53,223 nt of DNA from NCBI GenBank assembly GCA_029244925.1, contig JAQWQE010000023.1, forward strand, positions 1-53,223, written 5' to 3'. Source of the DNA: Gammaproteobacteria bacterium. GTDB lineage: Bacteria > Pseudomonadota > Gammaproteobacteria > Steroidobacterales > UBA11654. The translations under genes were made by a program, and so were the position numbers. This document shows positions 8,958 to 17,183 of this stretch, one piece after another. How positions within the stretch are numbered: position 1 is the stretch's first letter; the number at the start of each line of letters is the position of its first letter. Below the pieces are notes generated by a model. It did no database searches, was not told the DNA's origin, and saw nothing but the letters and a program-made list of their open reading frames with translations.

Positions 8958-9752
8958 TTGAAAATACCCATATATCAAGTCGATGCTTTTACTGACAAGC
9001 TATTCAGCGGTAATCCTGCAGCAGTATGCGTGCTTGAAGATTGGTTGCCCAATGAGGTTATGCAATCCATTGCACTAGAGAATAATTTATCAGAGACTGC
9101 ATTTGTAAAGAATGAAAACAATGGCTATAACATTCGCTGGTTTACACCAGAAGCCGAGGTAAATTTATGTGGGCATGCAACACTGGCAACAGCAAGGATA
9201 CTGTTTGATGATTATCTGGATGAAGGCATCACTGAAGTAACTTTTCATTCCAGAAGCGGAGAATTAAAAGCCAGTAAAAATAATCAAAAAATTTATTTAG
9301 ATTTTCCAATAGATGCCCCAAAACCAATTGATAATGTTGATTTAGTTGCATCAGTTTTAGGTAAAGAACCCATTGAATATTATCGTGGAAAGGATGATTA
9401 TTTGGCTGTCTTTGATTCTGAAGAAGACATTGAATCGATGGAGCCAGATTTTGAAAGATTAAAGCAATTGGACTCAAGAGGCTTAATTATTAGTGCACCA
9501 GGCAGAGTAGTTGATTTTGTATCTAGATGTTTTTTCCCTGAAATCGGTCTTAATGAAGATCCTGTTACTGGATCTGCACACACTCTGATGATTCCATACT
9601 GGGCTAAAAGAATGAATAAGAATCGATTGCAAGCCCATCAAATATCATCAAGAGGCGGTTTTCTCGACTGTGAATTGAAAGATAGTAGGGTTCTGATTGG
9701 CGGCTTTTCAACTCGCTATTTACAAGGGTTTATTGTTATATCAAATGATTGA
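8958..9752 (+). CDS. PhzF family isomerase/epimerase
   Basis: A 264-residue PhzF-fold protein. Motifs are QVDAFTDKLFSGNPAAV at the N terminus, ETAF with the catalytic Glu46, CGHATLATA, and DPVTGSAHT near residue 205. Most chromosomal PhzF homologues have unknown substrates, and no phenazine genes are present, so phenazine synthesis should not be inferred. The start is a TTG: the conserved N-terminal strand begins directly at it, no in-frame ATG occurs before residue 35, and a purine-rich AAAGAAG lies just upstream. It follows purT by 23 bases and may be co-transcribed. Confidence 0.85.
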   Translation: MKIPIYQVDAFTDKLFSGNPAAVCVLEDWLPNEVMQSIALENNLSETAFVKNENNGYNIRWFTPEAEVNLCGHATLATARILFDDYLDEGITEVTFHSRSGELKASKNNQKIYLDFPIDAPKPIDNVDLVASVLGKEPIEYYRGKDDYLAVFDSEEDIESMEPDFERLKQLDSRGLIISAPGRVVDFVSRCFFPEIGLNEDPVTGSAHTLMIPYWAKRMNKNRLQAHQISSRGGFLDCELKDSRVLIGGFSTRYLQGFIVISND

Positions 9753-9830
9753 TATTTATATATTTGATTTTTAATTTTATAGCAATTATCTTTAAACCAA
9801 GTGGATACTTTTTATTAGGAGAAATTATTT

Positions 9831-10421
9831 ATGAAAATTATACAAAGCTCTATAGCTTTTCTATTCATCATGAGCCCGAATCTTTTTGCAAGCTCTCATT
9901 CCCATTCTCATGATTCCGATCACAATCATTATTCCAATGAAGAGATCATTGAACTAGCGATGTCTGCTGCACCTGTAAATGTCAGCAGTAAAGCCACAAT
10001 TATGGGATCCGATGGCACGATTCTAAAGAAAGGGAGCAATGGCTGGGTTTGCATGCCAGGAACCCCACCCAATGAGAATGTGAACCCAATGTGTGTTGAT
10101 CCAGCATGGCAAAACTGGTTACAAGAATATATGAAAGGGTCGGTAGGTGAAGCTCACGATTACAATTCAGAGACAGCCTCTTTTGGGGTTTCTTATATGC
10201 TAATTGGTGATATACCAGTAGATAATGATGAGGCCTTTAATCTAGATACTTCTCAAGGCAATTGGGTAGCTGAAGGACCGCATCTAATGCTTTTACTTCC
10301 TGAGAGCTTAATGAGAGATTTGCCTAAAGATCCTTATGCTGGTGGCCCTTATGTGATGTGGGAAGGCAGTGAATTTGTTCATGTCATGGTGCCTCTTCAA
10401 GTTACAGAACCTTTGAAGTAG
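9831..10421 (+). CDS. Secreted protein with histidine-rich N terminus, function unknown
   Basis: A 196-residue protein. Residues 1-20 are a signal peptide ending in LFAS. Directly after it comes a His-rich stretch (SHSHSHDSDHNHY) that looks able to bind metal. The mature part has two cysteines close together (in GWVCMPG and NPMCVDPAW) and a conserved-looking C-terminal half with MLIGDIPVDN and GGPYVMWEGSEF. I do not recognise a named family. An AGGAGA ribosome site precedes the ATG. It lies 9 bases before a second uncharacterised gene, and both may be co-transcribed. Confidence 0.75.
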   Translation: MKIIQSSIAFLFIMSPNLFASSHSHSHDSDHNHYSNEEIIELAMSAAPVNVSSKATIMGSDGTILKKGSNGWVCMPGTPPNENVNPMCVDPAWQNWLQEYMKGSVGEAHDYNSETASFGVSYMLIGDIPVDNDEAFNLDTSQGNWVAEGPHLMLLLPESLMRDLPKDPYAGGPYVMWEGSEFVHVMVPLQVTEPLK

Positions 10422-10430
10422 TTAAATCAT

Positions 10431-10862
10431 TTGACTGAAAGCGATTTCAATCCTCAATTGACTCCTAAGGAAATGCTTGAATTAGGAGTCTTTGGTGGGT
10501 GGTATTTCAAAGGAGAAATCTTGGAGTTTCCAAAAGAATGGTTTAGGCATGCAAAATTAAGCCAAAATGGCTTCAATAAAAAACTCAATTACTTCAAGAT
10601 TGAATCGGGTCAACCCATGAGTGTATGGATTGAAAAAAATTGGATTACTGCCGACGATCCATTAGGCTGGTTCCAATGGTATTGTCGATATAGCATGGGC
10701 AGAAGGTTGGAAGATGTGGATGATTTTCAAATCAAAAGATGGCGAGCATTTGGGCCAAGACACATTGGTGGTATCAAAGGCAATTGTGAACCAAATGACA
10801 TTTGGTGTAGACCTAGACAACGGCAAGCCCTATTGCAATGGGCCTATGACCCTTTTATATGA
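10431..10862 (+). CDS. Conserved uncharacterised protein
   Basis: A 143-residue protein rich in Trp, Tyr and Arg, with motifs MLELGVFGGWYF, DDPLGWFQWYCRYSMGRR and RPRQRQALLQWAYDPF. I recognise this as a widespread conserved family without a function that I can name. No signal peptide or membrane segment is seen. The start is the TTG at 10431: an in-frame stop lies 9 bases before it and the first in-frame ATG (residue 15) would cut into the conserved PKEMLELGVFGG segment. The gene begins 9 bases after the His-rich secreted protein gene. Confidence 0.7.
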   Translation: MTESDFNPQLTPKEMLELGVFGGWYFKGEILEFPKEWFRHAKLSQNGFNKKLNYFKIESGQPMSVWIEKNWITADDPLGWFQWYCRYSMGRRLEDVDDFQIKRWRAFGPRHIGGIKGNCEPNDIWCRPRQRQALLQWAYDPFI

Positions 10863-10944
10863 AAACCTAGATTAGTTCATGAAATTATGTTCTATTGTTT
10901 AATAGTGAATGGCGAATCAGTGTTTTCTTTTTAGGAGTAATCTA

Positions 10945-12246
10945 ATGTCTTTTTATCCAAGAAATCGAATAATTCTTTATTGCTCAATAATAGCATTGGT
11001 TTTTTCTGGGACTCTTTATTCAGAAACCATGGTGATCCATGCGGGCGTTCTTATTGATGGACAATCAAATCAAGCTCATAAAAAAAGAACCATTGTGATT
11101 GAAGATCAGTTGATTGTTTCAGTCACTGAAGGGTATCAAATACCCAAAGAGAATGAAGTCTATTTGGATTTAAGACAACACACAGTTCTGCCTGGCTTGA
11201 TGGATATGCACGTTCATTTGGATGGAGAATATGATGAAAATTCATACTCAGAAAGATTCTCTTTTGAGGCTGCTGATAAGGCAATAAGAGCAGTAGTTAA
11301 TGCTGAAAAAACACTTATGGCTGGTTTCACAACCGTTAGAAACTTAGGCGATTCCGATAATGTAACGATCAGTTTACGAAATGCAATTAATGCAGGAATT
11401 GTTTCTGGACCAAGGATTTATTCTGCAGGGAAATCAATTGCTACTACGGGTGGCCATGCGGATCGAACTAATGGAGTCAGAGAAGATATCTTTCAAAGTC
11501 CTTCACCTTCCGATGGAGTAATTAATGGCAGGGATGAGGCTTTTAAAGGCGTTCGTTCTCGTTATCAATCGGGTGCTGATTTAATTAAGATTACGGCCAC
11601 AGGTGGAGTTTTGAGTGTGGCTAAGAATGGATTAAATCCTCAGTTTACAGAAGATGAGATTGAAGCAATCGTTGAAGCAGCTCAAGATTATGATTTTACT
11701 GTTGCGGCACATGCTCATGGAGCTGAAGGGATAAAACGTGCCGTTCGAGCAGGTGTGGATTCAATTGAGCATGGAAGTTTGATGGATGAAGAAGGGATTT
11801 CATTGATGGTTGAATATGGTACCTATTATGTGCCTACGATCATGGCAGGTTTTTGGGTGGCAGAAAAGGCTATGGAGCCAGGCTTCTTTCCTGAGGTTGT
11901 GAGACCCAAAGCACTGTCAATTGGTCCGATGATACAAGAAACTTTCAAGAAAGCTTATGAAGGTGGAGTGACAATAGCTTTTGGGACCGATTCCGGTGTT
12001 TCAGCTCATGGTGATAATGCACAAGAATTCATTTATATGGTTGAAGCTGGAATGAGCGCAATGGAAGCCATCCAATCAGCCACATCAGTAGCTGCAAAGC
12101 TTTTGGGTATTAGCGATTCAATCGGAACGATACAAAGCGGTAAAATTGCAGATATTATTGCTGTGCCTGAGAATCCCTTAGAAGACATATCCACTCTTAA
12201 GCGAGTGAATGTTGTGATCAAAGAGGGAAAGATATACAAGAACTGA
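10945..12246 (+). CDS. Secreted metal-dependent amidohydrolase (imidazolonepropionase/prolidase-like)
   Basis: A 433-residue amidohydrolase-superfamily enzyme. It has the metal motif HVH (residues 89-91, in LMDMHVHL), a likely carboxylated lysine in [10 protein letters not shown], histidines in VAAHAHG and DSIEHG, and the catalytic Asp349 in FGTDSG. Closest in style to the Xaa-Pro dipeptidase/imidazolonepropionase-like secreted hydrolases; substrate unknown. I place the start at ATG 10945, because it has a good TAGGAG site 5 bases upstream and gives a clean signal peptide (about residues 1-27). An ATG at 10909 in the same frame would add 12 residues before the signal peptide and has no ribosome site. 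Confidence 0.85.
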   Translation: MSFYPRNRIILYCSIIALVFSGTLYSETMVIHAGVLIDGQSNQAHKKRTIVIEDQLIVSVTEGYQIPKENEVYLDLRQHTVLPGLMDMHVHLDGEYDENSYSERFSFEAADKAIRAVVNAEKTLMAGFTTVRNLGDSDNVTISLRNAINAGIVSGPRIYSAGKSIATTGGHADRTNGVREDIFQSPSPSDGVINGRDEAFKGVRSRYQSGADLIKITATGGVLSVAKNGLNPQFTEDEIEAIVEAAQDYDFTVAAHAHGAEGIKRAVRAGVDSIEHGSLMDEEGISLMVEYGTYYVPTIMAGFWVAEKAMEPGFFPEVVRPKALSIGPMIQETFKKAYEGGVTIAFGTDSGVSAHGDNAQEFIYMVEAGMSAMEAIQSATSVAAKLLGISDSIGTIQSGKIADIIAVPENPLEDISTLKRVNVVIKEGKIYKN

Positions 12247-12285
12247 TCGTTTGATTATTTTTTTATTAAAAAAGCTTTTTCAGCA

Positions 12286-12314
12286 TTCAATATTGGTAAT
12301 ATTTATACTATAAT
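12286..12314 (+). promoter_or_regulatory. Putative promoter of the acyl-CoA dehydrogenase pair
   Basis: A perfect -10 box TATAAT (12309-12314) is preceded at 17 bases by TTCAAT (12286-12291), a weak -35. It lies 40 bases before the first acyl-CoA dehydrogenase and overlaps the inverted repeat at 12293-12322. Confidence 0.5.
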
Positions 12315-12322
12315 ATTACCAA
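12293..12322. promoter_or_regulatory. Perfect 11-bp inverted repeat, candidate operator
   Basis: TTGGTAATATT and its exact complement AATATTACCAA flank an 8-base spacer. The repeat covers the -10 box and its upstream side, so a bound dimeric repressor (for example of the TetR type often found on fatty acid degradation genes) would block transcription of the acyl-CoA dehydrogenases. No regulator gene is in the window. The repeat is seen; its function is inferred. Confidence 0.5.
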
Positions 12323-12354
12323 ATCAGATATTAGATTCTTAGAAAAGGTAAATA

Positions 12355-13521
12355 ATGGAAATTAGTTTTACAGAAAAAGATCTTCAATTTAGAGGTCAAG
12401 TCAGGAGCTGGATTAAAAATGATTACCCAGCACATATAAAACAAAAGCAAAACAATGGAGAGAAATTATCCAAGCAGGATATTATTGATTTTCATAAGGC
12501 ACTCTCTTTACAAGGCTGGATGGGTTATAACTGGCCAGTAGAATATGGTGGAACAGGTTGGTCTTCAACTCAGATTTACATATTCCAAAAAGAATTTGGC
12601 TTAGCAGGATGCATTAATATTCTCCCTTTTGGAGTCGGTATGGTTGGGCCTGTGATATACACCTTTGGTAGTGACGAACAAAAAAAACGATTTTTACCCA
12701 ACATATTGAATTTTGATACGTGGTGGTGTCAGGGATATTCAGAACCAGGTTCAGGATCAGATCTTGCTTCACTTAAGACTAAAGCACTAAAAGAAGGGGA
12801 TCATTACATTGTCAATGGTTCAAAAACATGGACGACTCTAGCACAACATGCGGATTGGATTTTCTGTCTAGTTAGAACGGAAACAACTGAGAAAAAACAG
12901 GAAGGTATCTCGTTTATTCTTATTGATATGAAAACACCTGGCGTTGAAGTGGAACCCATTATAACCATCGATGGTGAACACGAAGTGAATGCTGTATTTT
13001 TTACTGATGTCAAAGTACCTGCAGAGAACTTAATTGGTGAAGAAGGCAAAGGGTGGACTTATGCTAAGTTTTTATTAGCTCATGAAAGGTTTGGAATAGC
13101 TGTTGTTGGAGCATCCATTCGACAATTAAATATTCTTAAAGACATTGTTGCAGGATTAAAGAATCCTAACCTTGAAAGAAAAATTACTGAACTTGAGATT
13201 AATTTAAATGCATTGGAGATGCTGGAATTAAGATTACTGTCTGATCTTGAAAATGGAGGTCACCCAGGAGCTGAATCTTCAATTTTGAAAATAAGAGGTA
13301 CCGAAATTCAACAAAGACTCACTGAACTGTTTGTTGAAGCTTCAGGGGAATATGCACTCATATATCCAGGTCCTCATGGGCATTCTAATAATCAGCCTGC
13401 CGGTCCAGCGCATGCAGCCAAATCAGTATCTAAGTTCTTAAACTATAGAAAAGCATCCATCTATGGTGGTAGTAATGAGATACAAAAAAACATCATTTCA
13501 AAATATATTTTAGGCCTGTAA
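12355..13521 (+). CDS. Acyl-CoA dehydrogenase, catalytic-type subunit
   Basis: A 388-residue flavoprotein with the full acyl-CoA dehydrogenase fold: N-terminal helices, the FAD-binding YSEPGSGSDLASLKTKA segment near residue 130, and the C-terminal IYGGSNEIQKNII motif. At the usual MCAD catalytic position (YEGT) it has Gly instead of Glu. It does carry Glu244 in the HERFG motif, where isovaleryl- and long-chain-type enzymes hold their catalytic base. It sits 2 bases before a second dehydrogenase, so the two probably form a heteromer. Substrate is unknown; similar pairs act on CoA esters of sterol side chains or branched acids. Confidence 0.85.
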   Translation: MEISFTEKDLQFRGQVRSWIKNDYPAHIKQKQNNGEKLSKQDIIDFHKALSLQGWMGYNWPVEYGGTGWSSTQIYIFQKEFGLAGCINILPFGVGMVGPVIYTFGSDEQKKRFLPNILNFDTWWCQGYSEPGSGSDLASLKTKALKEGDHYIVNGSKTWTTLAQHADWIFCLVRTETTEKKQEGISFILIDMKTPGVEVEPIITIDGEHEVNAVFFTDVKVPAENLIGEEGKGWTYAKFLLAHERFGIAVVGASIRQLNILKDIVAGLKNPNLERKITELEINLNALEMLELRLLSDLENGGHPGAESSILKIRGTEIQQRLTELFVEASGEYALIYPGPHGHSNNQPAGPAHAAKSVSKFLNYRKASIYGGSNEIQKNIISKYILGL

Positions 13522-13523
13522 CA

Positions 13524-14630
13524 ATGAATTTAAATTATTCAGATGAACAACAAATGCTTCGAGATCAGATACAGAAATTCTGTGAGTCAGACTATTCTTT
13601 TGAAAAAAGAGAAGCCATTATAAAATCTGATAACGGTTACGACAAAGATTTATGGAAAATGTTTTCAGAACTTGGATGGCTTTCTGTACCGTTTAAAGAA
13701 GAGACAGGTGGATTGGGTTATGGTCCAGTGGAATTGACGATTCTTTTTGAAGAGTTTGGAAAAGTTTTAGTTGTGGAACCTTATTTAAGTACGGTTGTGA
13801 TTTCAGGAAGCATTCTGGATAATTCTAATTTTTCTAATAAATCTAAACTTATTGGTAGCATTACCAGTGGAGAAAAACACATCTCATTGGCTTACATAGA
13901 GTCGAATCAAACGTTTGATCATTCATCCCTCTCTACAACAGCCATTAGTGATGGCAATACTCTTATTGTCAATGGAATGAAATCACTGGTACTAAATGGT
14001 GGTAACGCCGATCACATTATCGCTTCTGTTATGCTTGATGGTGAGTTTGCTTTGGTATTAATTGATCAAGGACTTTCAGGCTATAGTTCAAATTCATACC
14101 CTACAGTTGATGGTCAAACCTGTGCAGAGATTCAATTAGAGAACGTTAGTGTCCCCTCTGAATCCATTATTGCAAAAGGCGAAGACGCCATTAATTTATT
14201 AAGTGAAGCAATTAATTTAGCAACTTTATGCATTAGTGCTGAAAGCATTGGTTGCATGACCGCCTGTTACCTCAAGACCGTTGAGTACACTAAAGAAAGA
14301 CGACAGTTTGATCAACCAATCAGTAATTTTCAGGTTCTTCAGCATAGAATGGTGGACATGTTTATTGAAACAGAAATGTGTAAATCTTTACTTTACAAAG
14401 CAATGCTTGAGTGTGATTCAAATGAACCCACTAAATTTAAATCCGTTTCAGGGCTTAAATCTCAAATCGGTACTGCAGGTAAATTTGTGTCTCAACAAGC
14501 CGTTCAACTTCATGGTGGAATGGGAGTAAGTGAAGAGTTATTGATCGGTCATTATCTTAAAAAATTGGTGGCCATAGATTCACTGTTTGGTAATTCAAGC
14601 CATCATCTGAATAAATACATTTCAAGCTAA
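13524..14630 (+). CDS. Acyl-CoA dehydrogenase, probable partner subunit
   Basis: A 368-residue acyl-CoA dehydrogenase paralogue with family hallmarks such as YTKERRQFDQPISNFQ and the FAD-contacting QLHGGMGVSEE near the C terminus. The catalytic Glu is missing at both places the family uses it: the helix matching HER of the neighbour reads LATLCISAESIG, and the C-terminal YEGT position is replaced by sequence near DSLFGNSSHH. It therefore looks like the non-catalytic partner of an alpha2-beta2 enzyme, as described for the mycobacterial ChsE/FadE pairs. It begins 2 bases after the catalytic-type subunit, which also implies fixed stoichiometry. Confidence 0.8.
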   Translation: MNLNYSDEQQMLRDQIQKFCESDYSFEKREAIIKSDNGYDKDLWKMFSELGWLSVPFKEETGGLGYGPVELTILFEEFGKVLVVEPYLSTVVISGSILDNSNFSNKSKLIGSITSGEKHISLAYIESNQTFDHSSLSTTAISDGNTLIVNGMKSLVLNGGNADHIIASVMLDGEFALVLIDQGLSGYSSNSYPTVDGQTCAEIQLENVSVPSESIIAKGEDAINLLSEAINLATLCISAESIGCMTACYLKTVEYTKERRQFDQPISNFQVLQHRMVDMFIETEMCKSLLYKAMLECDSNEPTKFKSVSGLKSQIGTAGKFVSQQAVQLHGGMGVSEELLIGHYLKKLVAIDSLFGNSSHHLNKYISS

Positions 14631-14634
14631 TATT

Positions 14635-15111
14635 TTACTGATAGTTCTTTTGCTTTCTCAGCGATAAGATAAGCATCAATGTTAAAAATACAATAACGTA
14701 AGGAGTGCCCATTATCCCAGGAGTGATTCCAGTAAAATATTCTTCACCAATTGGATATAGATTGGCTACCAATAACGGTCTAAATGACCACTCAATAATC
14801 CAAAGGAATAAGTTCAGTGGAATTAGATTACGGTATTGAATCAAAACAATAGAACTGAAAAGAGTCAGTATCATTTGCTCAAGACCCCATAGACCAAACA
14901 ACAAATATAAAAGTGTATTTGGGTTGGGATCTGATACTTCAAAGATTATAAAATGAGCTATCGAATTTGCAGCATACTCAGCTTCAAACAAATGCATGTA
15001 ACCTCTGAAAAACATTAATGCTGTAAATAATATTGAGCCATAGACCGCAATTTTACTGCCTTGATAGTTGTTGCTAGCCTCTTTAGGAAATATTTTTAAT
15101 ACCGTATTCAT
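14635..15111 (-). CDS. Small integral membrane protein, function unknown
   Basis: A 158-residue protein with about four predicted transmembrane segments (near residues 24-42, 66-90, 95-115 and 133-152). Motifs such as FEVSDPNPNTLLYLLFGLWGLEQ and EWSFRPLL are distinctive, but I do not recognise the family. It is convergent with the acyl-CoA dehydrogenases (4 bases between stops) and divergent from the haloalkane dehalogenase gene, with 89 bases of shared upstream region. Confidence 0.65.
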   Translation of the reverse strand: MNTVLKIFPKEASNNYQGSKIAVYGSILFTALMFFRGYMHLFEAEYAANSIAHFIIFEVSDPNPNTLLYLLFGLWGLEQMILTLFSSIVLIQYRNLIPLNLFLWIIEWSFRPLLVANLYPIGEEYFTGITPGIMGTPYVIVFLTLMLILSLRKQKNYQ

Positions 15112-15200
15112 TAATGTTACTAGTGATATCTAAACCCATTTGCTCCTTATAAAACCTACTGATACTCTATAACTGTAATGAAATAAAGGGAAGTATATTT

Positions 15201-16283
15201 ATGAAAATATTAAGAACACCAGATGAGTGTTTTGACCGTTTGAAAGATTATCCTTTTGAGCCTAATTACACTGTTATTAAAACTGAGTGTGGCAATGATA
15301 TAAGAATTCATCATATCGATGAAGGACCAAAAGATGGACCCATTATTTTATGCATGCATGGTCAGCCAGTATGGAGTTATTTATATCGGAAAATGATTCC
15401 ATTACTTACCAATGCTGGGCTGAGAGTGATAGCTCCAGATTTACCCGGTTATGGTAAATCAGATAAACCAGCATCTAGGCAAGACTATTCATATCAGAGT
15501 CAAGTGAATTGGATGGGTCGATGGTTGCAACTCAATAACTTTCATGATCTCAATCTCTTTGGGCAAGATTGGGGTGGCTTAATTGGACTAAGACTCATTG
15601 TGGATCAACCAGATCGATTTAGCCGAGTTATAATTTCAAATACAGGGTTGCCCTATAGACCTGAGGTTTCTGATCAAATTATTCAGCAAGTCAAAGACTT
15701 TAGAGACAATGCAAAAACACCAACGCTTGTTGAAATGGGACAAAAATTAAGAACATCGGATCAAGATGAAGGACTGAGTTTTGCCTATTGGCAAAAATAT
15801 TGTTGGGAAACTCAGGACATGCCAATTGGTTTCATGATGTCATCATTCCTTGAACGAAACAGAAGTAAGTGGCAGCTGATATTGGATTTATTGTTCATTA
15901 ATTGTGGTTTGAAGAATTTTTCCCCTTTTAGAACAGAGTTAGGGAAAGCCTATGAGGCTCCCTTTCCAAGCAAGACTTATAAGATCGGTCCAAGGGCTAT
16001 GCCCAGCCAAGTTCCTACATTATCAAATGATCCTTCATTAGAAGCACAAAAGAAAGCATGGGAATTCTATGAGACCTTTGAAAAACCTTTTCTCTGTGCT
16101 TTTTCTGATAATGATCCAGTTACCAAAGGCTCGGATAGTAAATTTATAAAAGTTGTACCTGGAGCAAAGGAGCAATCTCATACAACCGTTAAACAAGGAG
16201 GCCATTTCATTCAAGAAGAAAAACCTGAAGAGATTTCAGAAATTATTATCAATTTTATAAGATCAACACCACAAGAGGTTTAA
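15201..16283 (+). CDS. Haloalkane dehalogenase (alpha/beta hydrolase, HLD-I type)
   Basis: A 360-residue alpha/beta hydrolase. The oxyanion segment HGQPVWSYLYR (residues 54-64) and the nucleophile elbow GQDWGG give nucleophile Asp123 and halide-binding Trp124. The cap contains FAYWQKYCW with Trp197 at the place of the second halide-binding Trp. The acid is probably Asp305 (in FSDNDP) and the base His335 (in GGHFIQEE). The YEAPFPSKTY and GPRAMP segments match the DhlA-like subfamily I. It should hydrolyse carbon-halogen bonds of haloalkanes; an epoxide hydrolase is less likely given both tryptophans. It is somewhat longer than usual (about 300). AGGGAAG precedes the ATG, and the DUF1330 gene follows by 2 bases. 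Confidence 0.8.
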   Translation: MKILRTPDECFDRLKDYPFEPNYTVIKTECGNDIRIHHIDEGPKDGPIILCMHGQPVWSYLYRKMIPLLTNAGLRVIAPDLPGYGKSDKPASRQDYSYQSQVNWMGRWLQLNNFHDLNLFGQDWGGLIGLRLIVDQPDRFSRVIISNTGLPYRPEVSDQIIQQVKDFRDNAKTPTLVEMGQKLRTSDQDEGLSFAYWQKYCWETQDMPIGFMMSSFLERNRSKWQLILDLLFINCGLKNFSPFRTELGKAYEAPFPSKTYKIGPRAMPSQVPTLSNDPSLEAQKKAWEFYETFEKPFLCAFSDNDPVTKGSDSKFIKVVPGAKEQSHTTVKQGGHFIQEEKPEEISEIIINFIRSTPQEV

Positions 16284-16285
16284 TC

Positions 16286-16696
16286 ATGAAGGTTAAAAAT
16301 AAGCTCAAACCCAATGCAAAACAAATGGCTGGTTTTGTTATTGGCGATACCAAGAGCCCAATCCAGATGGTTAATTTATTAAAATTCAAAGACAAGGCTG
16401 AATACAAAGATGGACGAGAGACAGAATTAACTGGAGAGGAAGCGTATTCAATTTATTCGGAAGAAGTCAAAAAGCATTTAGAAAAAGTTGGAGGTAAAAT
16501 TGTTTTCAGTGGAATTGTGAGCAGGTTGTTTTTAGGAGAAGTTGAAGAACTATGGGATTGGGTCGCTATAGCTCTATACCCAAATAAACAAGCAATGCTT
16601 AAAATGATCATGAATAAGGACTATCAAAAAAGTGAAATACATCGCAGCGCTGGTTTAGCAGGGCAATTGAATATAGAAACTAAACCACATCAATAG
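16286..16696 (+). CDS. DUF1330 family protein
   Basis: A 136-residue protein with a dimeric alpha-beta barrel pattern typical of DUF1330: PIQMVNLLKFKDKAEY, then EEAYSIYSEEVKKHLEKVGG, then VAIALYPNKQAMLKM. The biochemical role of the family is not established. It starts 2 bases after the haloalkane dehalogenase stop, so the two are very likely co-transcribed and may belong to one catabolic step or to its stress response. Confidence 0.75.
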   Translation: MKVKNKLKPNAKQMAGFVIGDTKSPIQMVNLLKFKDKAEYKDGRETELTGEEAYSIYSEEVKKHLEKVGGKIVFSGIVSRLFLGEVEELWDWVAIALYPNKQAMLKMIMNKDYQKSEIHRSAGLAGQLNIETKPHQ

Positions 16697-16708
16697 GTTA
16701 ATCGAATA

Positions 16709-17170
16709 TTGATTAAACTCACACCAAAGCACGAATACTTTATGGGTCTTGCAATAGAGCAAGCCCAGCAGGCAGAAGAAGAGGGCGAAGTTCCCGTAGG
16801 CGCTATATTTGTTGAAAATAAAGAAGTTATAGCGTCAGCAGGCAATGCTTCAATACAACTGAATGATCCAACAGCTCATGCTGAGATTAGGGTTCTTCGT
16901 CAAGCTGCAAACAAGAAAAAGAACTATCGCATTGGGGGGACTTTATACGTAACGTTAGAACCTTGTTTGATGTGCATGGGTTCACTGATTCACGCTAGAG
17001 TAGAGACTTTAATATTTGGAGCTTACGATCAAAAATTAGGGGCAGCCACATCGGTTTTCAATTTTTCTAATTCACCTCATCAGAACCATCGTATTAATTT
17101 TACGGGAGGTGTATTAGAAGAAGAATGTCAAAATCTATTGAAAGATTTTTTTAAGGAAAAGAGAAAATAA
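16709..17170 (+). CDS. tadA: tRNA-specific adenosine(34) deaminase
   Basis: A 153-residue zinc deaminase that converts A34 to inosine in tRNA-Arg(ACG). The zinc and catalytic residues are present: HAEIR (His ligand, Glu proton shuttle) and PCLMC (two Cys ligands). The N terminus KHEYFMGLAIEQAQQAEEE parallels E. coli TadA (HEYWMRHALTLAKRA), which places the start upstream of the internal Met12. The only good candidate is TTG 16709. It follows the DUF1330 gene by 12 bases but is a housekeeping gene. It converges on the alkyl sulfatase gene with 13 bases between stops. Confidence 0.93.
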   Translation: MIKLTPKHEYFMGLAIEQAQQAEEEGEVPVGAIFVENKEVIASAGNASIQLNDPTAHAEIRVLRQAANKKKNYRIGGTLYVTLEPCLMCMGSLIHARVETLIFGAYDQKLGAATSVFNFSNSPHQNHRINFTGGVLEEECQNLLKDFFKEKRK

Positions 17171-17183
17171 CTTTAAGAGAATA

